Origin: Tetmemena sp. SeJ-2015
Lineage: Eukaryota; Ciliophora; Spirotrichea; Sporadotrichida; Oxytrichidae
DNA length: 64,000 bases
Assembly: GCA_027382625.1 (NCBI GenBank)
Contig: JAJKFJ010022898.1
Coordinates: 62,001 to 126,000, forward strand
Direction: 5' to 3'
The notes under the pieces were generated by a model that saw nothing but the letters and a program-made list of their open reading frames with translations, did not search any database and was not told the DNA's origin. Position numbers and translations under genes: made by a program. Positions 1 through 11,799 of this stretch are shown piece after piece. Every line of letters starts with the position of its first letter. Position 1 is the stretch's first letter.

Positions 1-501
1 GCATTGATTGATAGAGAGATAGACTTGATAGCTGATGCCTTGAAGTTCAACATGAACATCTACTGGGAAAGGCTTGGCTCTAAGCTCCAGCAGAAACAAA
101 TTTTACAGAGACTCTCCTCTAATTAAATTAGATCTATTTCTTATTATGAGACAGGCGATGAGTCTAAAGAAATTTGGAGTTTATAACATTCAGGCCTCCT
201 ACGCATCTGATGATGGATTGGACTTTAACAATTACTTCAAGGCATGCCCATAGGAACATTTATTTCAAGTGTATTTCTATACATAATAAAGGCAGTTTGA
301 AAAAGCTGAAATGTAGAAGACTTACGTTAAAAGACAATCCTATAGACTAATAACCCCTAACCAATTATATTAGAAAGAACCGGACACAAGAAGTAGAAAA
401 TGAAGGCAAATAAACAAGCAGCAATTATGAGCAACTTCCAACAGTGGGAAAGAAATATATAACAACAAATGCAACAATAGCGGTAACTTATAGCTTAGTG
501 A
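1..501 (+). CDS. 3' end of an unrecognised gene, interrupted by two IESs
   Basis: The frame is open from the first base and ends at TGA 499-501. Read straight through it breaks twice. Removing 46 bp between ACAG repeats (105, 151) and 23 bp between TAGAAA repeats (371, 394) gives one continuous frame, with TAA/TAG as Gln. The protein end contains KKFGVYNIQASYASDDG followed by a Gln-rich tail (QQQMQQQRQ). It starts outside the window. I do not recognise the family. Coding is well supported by the consistent frame after IES removal; function is unknown. Confidence 0.7.
105..154. other. IES, pointer ACAG
   Basis: ACAG at 105-108 and 151-154. Removing one copy plus the intervening DNA (46 bp) joins the two frames of the surrounding coding region. 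Confidence 0.65.
371..399. other. Very short IES, pointer TAGAAA
   Basis: TAGAAA at 371-376 and 394-399, a 23-bp excision. It fuses two frames and avoids the TGA at 401. Confidence 0.65.
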
Positions 502-506
502 TTTTC

Positions 507-775
507 CTAAAAGGGACTAGGAGCTATAATCCTGTCTCTTTTTAGTTTAAAATTTCCTGAATTATTATATATGTAATATAATGAATCTAGTTCACAAGGC
601 TCAATATAAAAGGTAATCGGAGAAGTAAAATTCTCCAGATCTAATCTATTTTCAACTTCAACGCTCTCTAGCTCACTTCCCTTTCTCAAGTCTATCTTAG
701 GAAATTATTGAATCCATTTTTTATAATGTATTTGAGGAATAAGAAGCAGGCATTTTGAGGCTCTGAAAGTTGATC
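507..775 (-). CDS. Unrecognised coding segment (convergent with the gene at 1-501)
   Basis: On the minus strand a TGA-free frame encodes a mixed acidic/aromatic peptide containing KIDLRKGSELESVEVENRLD and ENFTSPITFYIEPCELDSLY. Composition looks protein-like and the frame is open for at least 90 codons. Neither a clear start nor a stop is visible: the frame runs on past 507 into the convergent neighbour, so an IES or intron boundary probably lies near 507. No family recognised. Confidence 0.45.
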
Positions 776-1147
776 ATATATAAAGACATACTTAAACAAA
801 TGGTAACTCAAACAAATAACATATAATGATTCATTTCTGATGATGAATTAAATTTGGTAACTCCCTCTTCCCCTATTCTCCCTATCTACTCTAATTTATT
901 AGCTTTAAAAATTTTAAAATTCATCTTAGTCCCTCCCTTTCTATGCTCTTAATTGGTAATTTATTTGCAAAATGAAAAGTATTCTTATTAAATAACTGAA
1001 ACTATACTTAACAAGCAAATTTTGTTGACAGCGCTTACTCGATCCTTTCTTCATAATTACTACCATAAATATACACACAGGCTGAACTGAATTTGCTATT
1101 TGGAGTTGGATTATCTATCTATCGAACTTTCATAGGAATATTGTGCA
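776..1147. other. AT-rich intergenic DNA
   Basis: No convincing frame on either strand. This is presumably the 3' flanks of two minus-strand genes. Confidence 0.5.
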
Positions 1148-4100
1148 TCAAATGTTCTGGCTTGGATTCGAGGCAGTAGCAATAAAACGAATATAAATGT
1201 TGAGAGCATTGATCTTAGAAAATATCGGGCCTTTGGGAGAGCCAAAGTTTTTGAGCAACTCAGAGTTGATGTTCTTTGTTTTCTCATAGTCACTGAGAAT
1301 ATTCATATACCATAAGTATACTTTTAGAATATTGGTAATTCTGCCATTCTTAGCTGACTGCGAATAATTCTGACTGGCATCTGTTTGTCCCATCGCGTAG
1401 CTGTTGTCACTATTCTAGGTTCCTCCGTTGTGTGTAAAAATAAGCTTCATAATTGGTGCATATTACAGTTGAGTTGAGCGCCATTAAACTTACTAAGCAG
1501 CTGTGCATTATTGTTATTGATTATTTTCACGCCCTTCACTATCTAGCTTTTCTTGGAGGTGTCTGAGCTGGTGGGATCAACTTTCCTGTATGAGTTTTGA
1601 CTTCCCTGACTAGGTTGATTCTTAGCATTGGTGAGGAGACCATGGCTGGGGCGCCTGAGCCTGAAGGTTGATAGGCGACTGAGTGGCTACTGTTAGAATT
1701 CAAGGAGCTCTTGAGGTGGTTGCTACTCACATTTTTCAAGAGAGTGCTATAGCCTTCCTTCGACTGGCCAGTTGAATTTACATTCACAAACTAGAGAGAT
1801 GGTGAAGCTCCATATTAATTAGTAACACTTAACTACTCAAAGATACATCTAATGTTAATAAATTAGTTCCATTAGTGTTCTTGTCGAAGTGGAAAATCTT
1901 GCCTGGACTCTTCGTTTGGTCTCTAGACATCTTCAGTCCATTGGGAGTACTACTGTTCTATGAGGAGCCTGTGCCATTCCCATTCACATCTAGTGTGCGC
2001 TTCACGCTCTCATTTGAAGCAAGTCTTTTTGAAATCCCACCGGCACTTGCTGGCTTAGAAGTTTTCTTGGAGCTGGAGTAAGCCTTGCTGTTTTAAATTC
2101 CTGGGGTTGACTACTGATGATTAGTTCATATGTAATATTCAACACAAATGATGAATTAATTAGTGTTGTTTTGATGAAGTGCGTGCTGCTGAGAGATGCG
2201 ACTAAGCAAGGCTGACTATTGCTACTTGCTTGGAGGCGTCTCAAGGTTCATATTCAGTGCGGTTTGACTTGCAGGTGTTGCAGAGGTTGTAAGAGTAGTA
2301 GCTGTGGATGAAACGAACTTGACATGAGCGGAGCTCTAAGCTTAGTATAAAAGCAATCATTCCGAATCCTAACTTCAATTAATTTGTTGTTAGTGTGAGC
2401 CATTGCTGTTGTCTCTAACAGCTGATTTTTTGTTGTAGTTACTGAGGAAGGTAGTAACTGTAAAGTTCTTAGAGTTCTATGGTGTGGCTTGACTAAACGC
2501 TATGCCCTGAGTGGCACCCTCGTTTGCTCCGCTTATTGAAGACTTTTTCTTGGCTGACTGCGCTCTTAGGTGATTGATAAATGCGCCATTGCTGCTGCTC
2601 GTGCTTGAAGTGATCTCCTCATTTCGCTTCTCTCCTCTAATCCTCTCTTAAATTCACTAATGAGATACCCATGATAAAAAAGTTATGTTAAACTCTCAAC
2701 TGAGTTCCTACTAGAATTTTGAGTAGTGATAGCTTTGGATTTCTTTTTCGCATAAGCATCGCTCGATTGAGCAGTCGAGGGAGCGTTCCCCTTAGAATAA
2801 GGAAAATATAAGTGTGTGTAATATTATTTATTACATTAGATTAAAGAATTACTCCTGAGTGAAGTCTTCCCTTCAAATAAATGCAAATTTTACTCTTTAA
2901 TAAAATTATAAAGAAATTCCCTGAGACTAGCTTAGTAGTTTGATACTGAGGAGTTTAGCTTACAGAATTTAAAATTAAAAAAGGCATAATAGATATAATA
3001 CACCTCCATTAGACTTTAAATCGTTCTAAAGAAAGATTTAGGCTTGAAAATTCTTAAATTATTTAGAGAGTACACAATAAATAAAGAAAGGTAGTGAGGC
3101 CGCTAAGAAATTATTTCGGCTTGCACCAAATAAACTCTTGCAGCCAGTTTAGAAAACAGCCAGCTTTTATACCTCAAGAGAGATAAAGAGTATATGATGA
3201 TGGATATCTTGTGGTCATATTAGCCTCAAGAGTAATCAGGGTGGTGGGCTTTGAGAACCGTGGAAGTTGCCATGACGAGATGAAGGACTGTGAAGAAATC
3301 ATCCATCAAGCAGCAATTCTTGCCACAAAGATTCAACTCAGTCCTGAGTTAATTCTTGATTAAATTACTTACGTTTTATTGCGACGACGATGCATGTGTA
3401 GCTGTAGAGAAATTCTTCTGAGAACTTGATAGTGCCACAACTAGAGAAGGCTTCTCTCTCGCTGATATTTTAGTCTTGGCCAGTGAATCGGTCTTAGACT
3501 TGTCTTTACTGGCTGTCTTAGGCCTCTTTCTTTAGGAGCTTGATGATGGTTGCTTGTTAATTTGTTGTGGGTGTTCGTTGTGTGTGTGTTAATTCATTTG
3601 ATTTTATTGTTGTTGACTCTTCTCATCATTACTCATTTGGAAAAGCGATTTATAAACCCCATTTAAAACTTTCTTAGCTTCATTTTTAATGGATTAGCCC
3701 ACTTACTGAAGTGAGCTAGGTGTATCCTTAGCCTTTTAAGATGAAATAAATTGGTTTTGCTAAAGCTTAGAAATAGAGGACACACTCTGTGATTGAGAAA
3801 TAACACCATCGTTAATTTATTATGAATCAAAGAGATTAGATTTAAGATTTTTATCTTAAATTTTTCTAAAGGACTTCTTAGCTGAGCTCTCTTAACCTTA
3901 AGTTATATCTCCCCCGACCCAGCCATTATTTGCCTAACTATGCTGCTACTTTATTTTCAAGTCAGCATTTTCACTTATGTCCACGGGTATAATGATAGCA
4001 CTCTTCTTAGATTGGTGCTTGGTTGTGCTTGAAGTGGGGTTTATGTTGAAGGCATTTGAAGTCACAGGCTATCCACTCGATGCGAGTCTGATGTCAGACA

Positions 4101-6408
4101 TTTTATAGTTCTTCTCCTTCACTTTCTGGTTTACAGTTTAGCTAATTCCCTTCAGTCTCTTTACATCTTCATCTATCCCTGCTCCGTCTTCTGTTGTGAT
4201 CCTCAGGTTATCAGTATTCTCAAGTTCATTAGTGTTTGCTAAAGTGCTGCTTATCTTCAGTTTCTAAGAGCTAGAGAACATCTTAGAATCCATTTGAGAG
4301 CTTAAATGCAGCTGCTGCAGCTGCTTCCTCTTTCATCCTCTACTCTCTCAGCCTCTCCTCTTTGATTCTCCTTTCCTCCTCTTCAATCTTCTTGCTAATT
4401 TATTCACAGAGAGATATAGACTTCTCGTTTTGATAGACGTTATCAGGTGTGCAGCACTCCAACAGCACTGGTCTCACATCAGGTATCACTGCTAGTAGCT
4501 AGAGCACTGGTATGAGCTCAAGTAACTTAGTGTCTGCCTTTTCATCATACCAAGAAAGTATGGGCATGCCATTTTCAGGCTAGAAAGAGTAGCTTTGAGG
4601 TGAGTTATCTATGATAATTATGTCCTGCATGCGCCTGCCCAGCTTGGCCATGTCTTTTACAAAAATACCATTTTTAAAAGTGCAGTGCTCTCTGAACAGC
4701 CGCTGAGGGGCGATGCCTTCAGGATCCAGGATATCCATCAAAGGATCTGCGTATTTTGAAAGAGAGGCAGTGAAGATTACTACCTCATAGATCTTGGCCA
4801 TCTCAGCTAGGAACTTTTAGCAGCCAGGTCTCACGAGCACATACACATTACAAACGCGCCCTTCTATATCGACTGGCAAGACTATGTCTGCCTCTTTGGG
4901 GGGCTTGAAAGAGGAGTGCACCAGAGTTTCATCTAAGTCTAAGACTAAAGTCTTTCTATGAAGCACCTCTGGCTTCTAAGGTTTCAAAAGGGCGGTATGA
5001 CCACCTCTGATGATTTCCAAATCACTACAAGTAGGGTTTAATCGTATCTGATATTGTGGAAGTAGATTATATAAGCTGAAGTTATTTAAAAATAGAGATT
5101 GTAAAAATCATAATATGCGGTGATCTCTATATATAATCCCCAGCATAGATATGAAGATAGATAATTTATTTTGTATACTTACTTTTTATTTTGGGGATAA
5201 GAAATGGGTTTGCCAGTTACTCCCACCACTTGAGGAGTTGACTCTCCTTGTTTTACTTGAGTGATAAGCCCCATAGCCTGAATGTCCCTGCTAACACCTA
5301 AAACAAAAAAGCTCGAAATATTATTAAAAAAGGCGTAAAATTTATTTAGCAATAGTATTGCTTTAATGGGCCAATTTTTGGAGTTTATTAACAAATGCAC
5401 ATTTTATGTGTATGAAAAGCGGAAGCAATTATGCTTTAAAAGCTTTCCTTAAAAATCTTATCCCCATTAATCTCGGTTCGTAATTGATTAATAATCCACC
5501 TTTGTCTAATGATCTCAAAGGACTTTCTCTCACCTCGTGAATATAAATATCAACTTACTGTGAGAATTTTGATGGGGCACTTTCTACAAATGATGATGCT
5601 GTGTTGGAGAGTTATTCGAGCTAGCGGCGTTATCTTAAGCATTAGATTGAGATATTTTCTATCCACTGTTGCTGTTCTAAAATTGTACATACTTTCAAAA
5701 AATGTAAGAATAAATGAATTATTGATAGTTGTATGTTCTGAAATTGCGAGTTATTTGGCTCGTTGCCACTTTCACTATTTATTCCATTAGTGAGCTGCTT
5801 TGTACTCGCATGAGCAGTCTTCGAAACTCTAAGAGCCTGCTACTGTATATCATTTATAGTCTGCTACGATTGCTTCTTGTACACGTTTATTTGGTGTGCT
5901 GTCTCGTCTTCCTCCTCTTATAATAGAAAAGGTGATCTTAAATTCAAGCACTATAACTATATGAGTTCATGAGGTTAATGCCGTTTTAAAGCAATTTGTT
6001 CTGCTTGGATTCCCTAGAGGCAAATTTATGAGCACGATAAGTTATAAAACTAGACCATCACACATATTCACTCCAGATTCATAGGATACAAATCATCATA
6101 TTATTCATCATCATAATCATCATCATTCTATCTAAGGATGATGGAAGTTGGTTATCTAAGTGAAGATCACGAAACTCATTCTATAAGTAATTCATATACA
6201 ACACTTTTTTAAACTTACTTGGCTGCACATGACTGCGTTCTTTTCATAGCATGTTGATGCTGTGCTTGGGTGAGCGACCTCTCTGGGTTCTCATTCGCTG
6301 AAATATCCTTATTCACTTGCTGTTCCACTTAATCTGAAAATAAAAACACACGTCCTAAATAAATGAACTAATAAGTTATGAATGGTAATGTTGATAGGCG
6401 GAGCTCAT
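1148..6408 (-). CDS. SCP/FCP1-type HAD protein phosphatase with long N/Q/S-rich arms
   Basis: Starts at ATG 6408 and ends at TGA 1148-1150. The catalytic core lies at about 4500-5000 and carries the HAD motif I signature [11 protein letters not shown], then [14 protein letters not shown] (motif II) and [14 protein letters not shown] (motif III), the order and spacing of small CTD-phosphatase/NIF-type enzymes that dephosphorylate Ser in RNA polymerase II or other proteins. The N-terminal arm is Gln/Asn-rich (exons about 6217-6408 and 5551-5940). One clear GT-AG intron is 5076-5182 and another ends at 5298. A very long Ser/Asn/Lys-rich tail (about 1148-4300) is cut by at least five IESs. Family members usually lack such arms. 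The phosphatase call is firm; the exact substrate is unknown, and parts of the tail (2250-4300) were not fully resolved into frames. Confidence 0.85.
1150..1201. other. IES at the stop codon, pointer AAATGTT
   Basis: AAATGTT at 1150-1156 and 1195-1201, 45 bp apart, in frame. The same TGA terminates the gene with or without removal, so only the last residues differ. Confidence 0.5.
1296..1332. other. IES, pointer AGAATAT
   Basis: AGAATAT at 1296-1302 and 1326-1332, 30 bp apart. Removal keeps the minus-strand frame and drops an AT-rich insert. Confidence 0.6.
1409..1495. other. IES, pointer ACTA
   Basis: ACTA at 1409-1412 and 1492-1495. The 83-bp excision moves the minus-strand frame exactly as needed and removes an in-frame TGA. 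Confidence 0.6.
1817..1867. other. IES, pointer AATTAGT
   Basis: AATTAGT at 1817-1823 and 1861-1867. The 44-bp excision fuses two minus-strand frames and removes a TGA. Confidence 0.75.
2120..2164. other. IES, pointer ATTAGT
   Basis: ATTAGT at 2120-2125 and 2159-2164. The 39-bp in-frame excision removes an in-frame TGA from the Ser/Asn/Gln-rich tail. Confidence 0.65.
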
Positions 6409-6620
6409 TTTTATTTAGCTTAATTCGCTTGGATTATAATAGAGACTGCCCGAATCTATAAAATTTATTTCCCTGAATAAATTACTCTCAACTCACCACC
6501 AATCCTTAGGAGTTAACATTTAAACCCCATATTTCGCGATAAAGAAAGAGAATGCAGCTTATAATACGAAAGCTAATCAGTTTTAATTATCACTGCTTAT
6601 ATTGCGCTAACTTAGGGGCA

Positions 6621-7593
6621 TCAATCTTGTGGGTAAATCCAAACACAGTGTTTTACAAAATAGGGAACAAGGAACCACATTATTCCCAGGAAGGCTGCTA
6701 TCATGAATATACTCGCAATTGCTGAAAGCCAAATACTCCCCACATGAGAGAAGGAGTTTAGATTATCAGCTCGTAATTCAAAGTTAACTTTAAAATAAGA
6801 TAATGATAATGCAGTTTTAACTTTTACTGGATCGAAAAAGGTCACTTCATCCATAGCCAGAGCTATCTTCACTAGTGAGAAAGAAAATACCAAATACTCC
6901 TCATCATCAATTTAAATTTACAATAGACATTTTCATAGATATACATCATCAACCTTAGTTATTTGATATAACTGTTCGCTCTCGTCGTCATCATAGCGCA
7001 AATTAGAATTGAGAGTGAATTCAGCAGGATATCTATGATCGAGCAAGTCTCTGCCGAATCTCTGTTTGAAGTCAAAAATATATTATATAAGATTCTTATT
7101 TAAAGTCAGAAGAGGCATACAGCTAATCCACATTTAGCTGCTTAGCTTAATTTTATCAAAAGATGATGTATCTTAATTTTATTAAGCTTTCCTTTTCATC
7201 AGAACATCGTTCCCTTGCTAAAATTAGAACTCAGCTTTGAACATACAAAGCAAATATCTTTTTGCTTGTTTCATTAAATCGATTAGGGAAGTTGATACTT
7301 ACTGCACCACTGAAGTAGGTTCTGATCCAGTAGGATTCTTAGGGTTGCATGGAAGATAGAGGGATAAAAATGTCATAGACATGATACGGCTCTACTGCAA
7401 CTTGCTTATTCTCATTCAGGCTCAAGTAAATCCTCGTGTTCTCTCCTTTTGCAGTGAACATGCTAATGCAGAGCATCAACATTAAGTTTGCAAGGATTCT
7501 CTAAGGTCTATCTAATACACAATATGAGCACACTTAAAAGAGCTTACAGATTGAGTGTTTCTCGTTTGTGGGAATAGTTCGTGTGCCTTCCAT
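6621..7593 (-). CDS. Type I membrane protein with signal peptide, family not recognised
   Basis: Starts at ATG 7593 and ends at TGA 6621-6623. Introns 7512-7547 (36 bp) and 7218-7302 (85 bp) have GTAAG donors and TAG acceptors. After the first intron comes a hydrophobic signal-like stretch (LANLMLMLCISMFTAKG), then a lumenal/extracellular region, then one strong membrane helix near the C-terminus (WLSAIASIFMIAAFLGIMWF) and a short tail ending WIYPQD. An IES with 7-bp pointer CATCATC lies at 6902-6950. The architecture suggests a secretory-pathway type I protein of about 250 residues. I could not assign a family. Confidence 0.7.
6902..6950. other. IES with in-frame TGA, pointer CATCATC
   Basis: CATCATC at 6902-6908 and 6944-6950. 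The 42-bp excision is in frame for the minus-strand gene and removes its premature TGA. Confidence 0.8.
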
Positions 7594-7675
7594 TATAGTT
7601 TGATTTGATTATTGTATATTTTGAAATTAATAGCCTCACCCTTTTATTATAATCATTTATAAAGTTAATAATAAA

Positions 7676-8812
7676 ATGAGTAATAAGCAGCAGGCCGTGT
7701 TTATCTTTGCTCACTATACCAGGGACAAATCAAGTGAAGAGGAGTTTAGAAAAAGGGCAGATCATATTGAAGAAGCCTGTCCAGAGATAAATAACTTCAT
7801 CAAGAATGGAAATACGCAGCTACTTGTGCTCAGAAAGACGACAACTCTTATTTATGTATTGCAAGCTGATTATATCGGATTAATTTAAACTCAAGATCCT
7901 GATAGCGGGGAGTAGCATAACGAAGATAAGGATTTTATAATCCATAATTGATTGATTTCATTTAATAAGGAGCAGATAGAGATTTTCAATGCCCTAACTT
8001 GCTTATCCTTAGTTGAAGGGTCACTTATGGAATCAGAAAGAGAGAAGGGATTTGAGAATCAGAGCGTAATCGAAAAGAACTTCTTCCCTCTGTACTTAAG
8101 AGATGGATAATACTCTAGTCTTTTTCACTATGGAGGACTCAACTCTTTCTAAGTCTCGCAATATAATTTCAACTTATTTTAAAGCTATATATAAAGTCAT
8201 CTCTAACAGCAAAGCAATTATTGAGCATGCAAAGAAGTTTAGCATAGACTTAAAAATTTGTTATCTTTTTAAGATAACTTATTTTAAGACACAGAGGAGC
8301 TTAAAGAAAATATCACCCTCACCCAGTCCTACTAAGTTCGGTTTATCTACTTAGTTAACCCAACAGCTGAGCAGTTGGACACTTTGATAACTTAATTGAA
8401 AGCTCAAGAGCAAGAAAGTAATCAGCAGATGCTGAAGCACATTGGCTTCTACCCTTAACCAATTAAGAAAGAGCATTTAAGGCCCAAGCAGTATGAGTTC
8501 TTAGAAGATATAGTGCCTCAGACCTAATCTTATCAATCAATAGGCAGTGAGACTTTGGACTATGAAAAAGACATTCAGCATGATAGGGCCATCTTGATAA
8601 CTGAATGGGACCAAGACTATCAGAGACTATAATATTTCATTCAATAATGTAGTCTGTAGGTAATTGTAGATAAGTTTGAGTCATTTAGTCAAGTTCAATA
8701 AGCTTTGAATTAATCTAAGACTAGCCCATTCATCTTAAGATATTAGTCAGCAGACTCCTTTATGAGGAATATTGCTTTCAAATTAGGTAAATTGGAAAAA
8801 TTTGGAGCTTGA
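7676..8812 (+). CDS. Unrecognised protein, interrupted
   Basis: Starts at ATG 7676 (MSNKQQAVFIFAHYTRDKSS) and ends at TGA 8810-8812. The first segment is stopped by an in-frame TGA inside the 7926-7971 IES; after excision it runs on through ALTCLSLVEGSLMESEREKG. Two further frame changes remain. One near 8100 is unexplained. One near 8250 fits a 29-bp GT...AG intron ending just before ACACAGAGG. The C-terminal part is Gln-rich and contains VRFIYLVNPTAEQLDTL. No known family recognised. Coding is likely because all pieces avoid TGA and share composition. Confidence 0.65.
7926..7971. other. IES with in-frame TGA, pointer ATAAGGA
   Basis: ATAAGGA at 7926-7932 and 7965-7971. The 39-bp excision is exactly 13 codons and removes a TGA, joining EQHNEDK to EQIEIFNAL. 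Confidence 0.85.
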
Positions 8813-10255
8813 GTTCAGTGTATACATTAAAACATACAAACTTAATAAATTGTTAATAGAGGTGTTTATTTGTTTTTTCCTTCAATGTGGATTCCTAATA
8901 TTTACGCAAGATAGATCGGCTAATTTAGAATGCAATGGATAAATCATTAACAGTTATAATAAATATCAATGGGAGTGGCTTCTTGAAAGAAAGAAAGAAA
9001 CAATAATATAAATGAAAATTATTAAACATTTAGAAATTGATTTATTTATAAAATTTAAATTATCAAAATATGTCATTTAATAATTCAGTAATTTCCTAAT
9101 TTGAAATTCTTCCCTTTTTTTAAAACTTAATTCTCATCTTTTTTGAAAAAAGTTGCACCTCTTTGTAAATTACTCAGAAATCAACTATAATAATTTATTG
9201 ATTTTTAAAATTAGATTTATCATTCAGCACTTAGTTAAAATTGAAATAGTTCCTATTTAGTATGCCTGAGATAACTCAGTCACAATTCTATGAGTGATTT
9301 AAAAAGATTAATCCCTTGAATTTTATATTCCATAAAATTAGTTCATATTTAATCCCTTCTAATTTAAAAGCAGTTTTATATTTATTTTATACCTAAAGGA
9401 GTAACTTGCATTAATCTATAGAGTGGAGGATATTTAAGATTGAAACTCTTACACGTCTCCCGAGAGCTATCCCGCAGCTAAGATACAAACATTTCATGAA
9501 GTAATCAAAAATAATTCATCCATTTGCAATAGATAATAAGAGAATGCAGAAATCACAGGAAGCCTCGAAGAACATTATTATATTCTGTTTTAACTTATTT
9601 TAGCCTCGAACAAAGTCATAATCGTGAATGTAAGTGAAATTGGAGATGTTTCTCTCCCAGGATTTATTAAAAATCATGGATCAACTCGACTCATATTAGA
9701 TATATGAAGCGGGCCATTCGCACTACAAAACCCCAACCACATCTCAAATATGTTATTCATCAGCATTATAGAGATTCTTGCTTAAAAGCTGAGGTTTACT
9801 TTAAAAATGTGCCATAGTTGCTTGCAATCGTTTAATTAAGCGTGAAGTGTCTATCGTTTCTCTGAAGAAGCTAAAATATACCACTCTCCTGTTCAAAAAT
9901 CATCAATCCTTCAAAGGAGCCCTTCGAGATGAAATAACCTTAAACGAGACCTTTCACTATTATACTCAGACTTATGTCTCGTGCACATTAAGATGTTTGA
10001 TCAAAGAAAGGAGAGATAGAGGGTGTGCCTATTAGAAGAGGCGACAGATTAAGCTGGTTTGAAATCGGTAAAATAAACAAGGAAAAAGAAGAGATAAAAA
10101 TTAAAAAGTTTAAGAAAATAAGACATCATTTCTAGAGGAAACTAGGAAATTAATCAATGTCTTTGCTGAGACTATGAGCAAAATTTAGTTTAGAAGTTTT
10201 TAGTCAAAAAATTGAACAGCAATATAAATTAGTAGTATTATTATTATTATTATTA
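8813..10255. other. AT-rich region without a confident gene
   Basis: Mostly AT-rich and noncoding. A TGA-free frame at 9847-10060 (+) encodes a basic peptide, and the minus strand is open over the same stretch as a possible 3' extension of the next gene. I could not decide between them. Confidence 0.35.
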
Positions 10256-10631
10256 AGTTCATAATTTAAGAGCCAGTGCTCGAGTTGACTTGGTTGCTGC
10301 CACCGCTGCTTGCACTAAGATTCTTAAATTGAGAATGCTACTGATTCATAAGCTGTTGCTACTGATTCTTAATTCTCTCTCTACTAGAATAGTCTGGCAG
10401 AGTGCCGTGCCTATAGTGGTCGAAGTCTTCCTTTTCATAGTTGGGAAATGTTATCTATCCAATTTCCTACACTAAGAGGATCATCCCTTCCAACTTATTT
10501 TTGAAGAGATTCAGCTAGCTAGAGGTGATTTAGTTTTACTCTTCAAGTCCTTCTTGATAGTTTTCAAGATGGCTCTAGAGTTCTTAAAAATACTAGAGGG
10601 AGCTCTGAATCTCTTATTTGATAGTATCCAT
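10256..10631 (-). CDS. Gln-rich coiled-coil protein, unrecognised
   Basis: Starts at ATG 10629-10631 with MDTIKQEIQSSLQYFQELQS, a heptad-like coiled coil of about 60 residues. Next come a segment with FPNYEKEDFDHYRHGTLPDY and a Ser/Gly/Asn-rich stretch. The frame continues past 10256 into Ile-rich sequence encoded by an ATT repeat (about 10235-10255), which could be a membrane tail or an IES. No TGA follows until about 9970, so the true 3' end is unclear. Coiled coil followed by a hydrophobic tail would fit a tail-anchored protein, but that is inference. Confidence 0.55.
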
Positions 10632-10978
10632 TTAAAGATAAATAAAAAACAGAATTTATTTTGCTTAAACTTTGAATATTTATCCAACTATGCTCGAGAT
10701 TATATTGCTTAAGAAGGGAGGAGGGAATCTATACTTTTAAACTACTAATATACTTTCTAATTATACTCTGTATTTAAACAGATTAATATTTAAAAATCAT
10801 AATAAGATTTTATTTTAAAGGTTAGTTCAATCTGAGTAGTCTATTCTATTGCAAATGTTATACCTCTATTTATCTTCGATATTAATGTACTATTCTAATC
10901 TAAAATTTACTTTACAGTTTATAAGCAAGATATTTTAATGGAAGCTTTTAGAAACTAATTAATTAAAAGGAATTAAAG

Positions 10979-11359
10979 GGCCCGCGGCATAAATAAGATA
11001 GGTCGTGAAGTCAATGATATTGCTGTGACGCACTTATCTGACGCCCCCAAACCTACGAGCCGAAAAGGGATATAAAACATGTCGCACCCCCGTCACCTCA
11101 CACTCTGAGCAGAAGACCCCGGCTTCTGTATAACTTTCAAAAAATACCTAAAAGGACAAAAGAAATCAGGTAGCTTCTGTCCGAGAGCAAGGCGCTGCTC
11201 TGTAGCGTCTGGCTTCGCTGTCCAGCTATGACTAAGTGTTTGCCGATAGATCACATCCCTCCATGCCTAAAAGGGTTAGGAAGGTGAGTGGGAGACCACT
11301 CACCTTTGATTATTCCTCCAGTGAGTAGCATAACCACCTTCCTCAGGGCTTCGGCTCCC
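10979..11359. ncRNA. GC-rich block, candidate structured RNA (left part)
   Basis: Base composition jumps far above its AT-rich surroundings. No strand gives a convincing protein. It contains a perfect 9-bp hairpin GGTGAGTGG-GAGA-CCACTCACC (11283-11304) and a TATA-like GGGATATAAAAC near 11066. The block stops at TCCC (11356) beside the inverted-repeat element, and GC-rich DNA resumes after TCCC at 12542. I compared it mentally with 7SL, RNase P/MRP, U snRNA, U3 and telomerase RNA hallmarks and could not assign it. Confidence 0.35.
11283..11304. repeat. Perfect 9-bp stem-loop
   Basis: GGTGAGTGG, loop GAGA, CCACTCACC. It is the strongest hairpin in the GC-rich block. Confidence 0.8.
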
Positions 11360-11361
11360 AT

Positions 11362-11416
11362 TATTAAGATAATGCTATAGATTTTTCAAAATTTTATATT
11401 AAATCAACTCTTAACT
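11362..11416 (+). repeat. Left terminal inverted repeat
   Basis: 55 bp, matching the reverse complement of 12487-12541 with one visible mismatch. Confidence 0.85.
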
Positions 11417-11799
11417 GTGAGAATTTTAAATAGCTCATCTTATAGTCATTTTCCGAAGTTGCTTATCAACAAACGAATTTAATACAATGAGGATTAGTGA
11501 GAATGTATTTATATATTATTATGGCGAGGGATTCTTATTATTATTCTTAAATAACTTTTGCACTTATAGACTGCACAAACTTATGGAGTTCTAAAATATT
11601 CCATTTAATACTCATTTTATTTTAATGCCCTTCACGCTCGCAGCAGTTGCATCTTCTTTCATCCGCACCTTAACTTCCCTCAATTTATTAGCAATTGGCA
11701 CTTGTTATCTCGTAGTCACATACATATTGAAGTTTATTTCCAGAGTGCCTCCCTGCAAAATTTTAATATTAGGAGTCCCTTAACTTTCGCGATCTCTTA

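Noticed and set aside
1409..1500. Spliceosomal intron with GTAAGT donor in the phosphatase tail
   Set aside because: A GTAAGT exists on the minus strand, but the best acceptor is a poor CGGAG; the ACTA-pointer IES restores frame more naturally.
2002..2100. An extra IES between AAAAC repeats in the phosphatase tail
   Set aside because: Once the 39-bp ATTAGT IES at 2120 is removed the frame runs through without it, so the repeat is coincidental.
5509..5923. Plus-strand open frames encoding hydrophobic peptides
   Set aside because: The minus strand of the same DNA encodes the Gln/Asn-rich N-terminal exons of the phosphatase with proper GTAAG donors; the plus-strand frames are shadows.
10979..11359. 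rRNA, tRNA, 7SL, RNase P, U snRNA or telomerase RNA
   Set aside because: None of their diagnostic motifs was found; only a general structured-RNA suggestion is justified.
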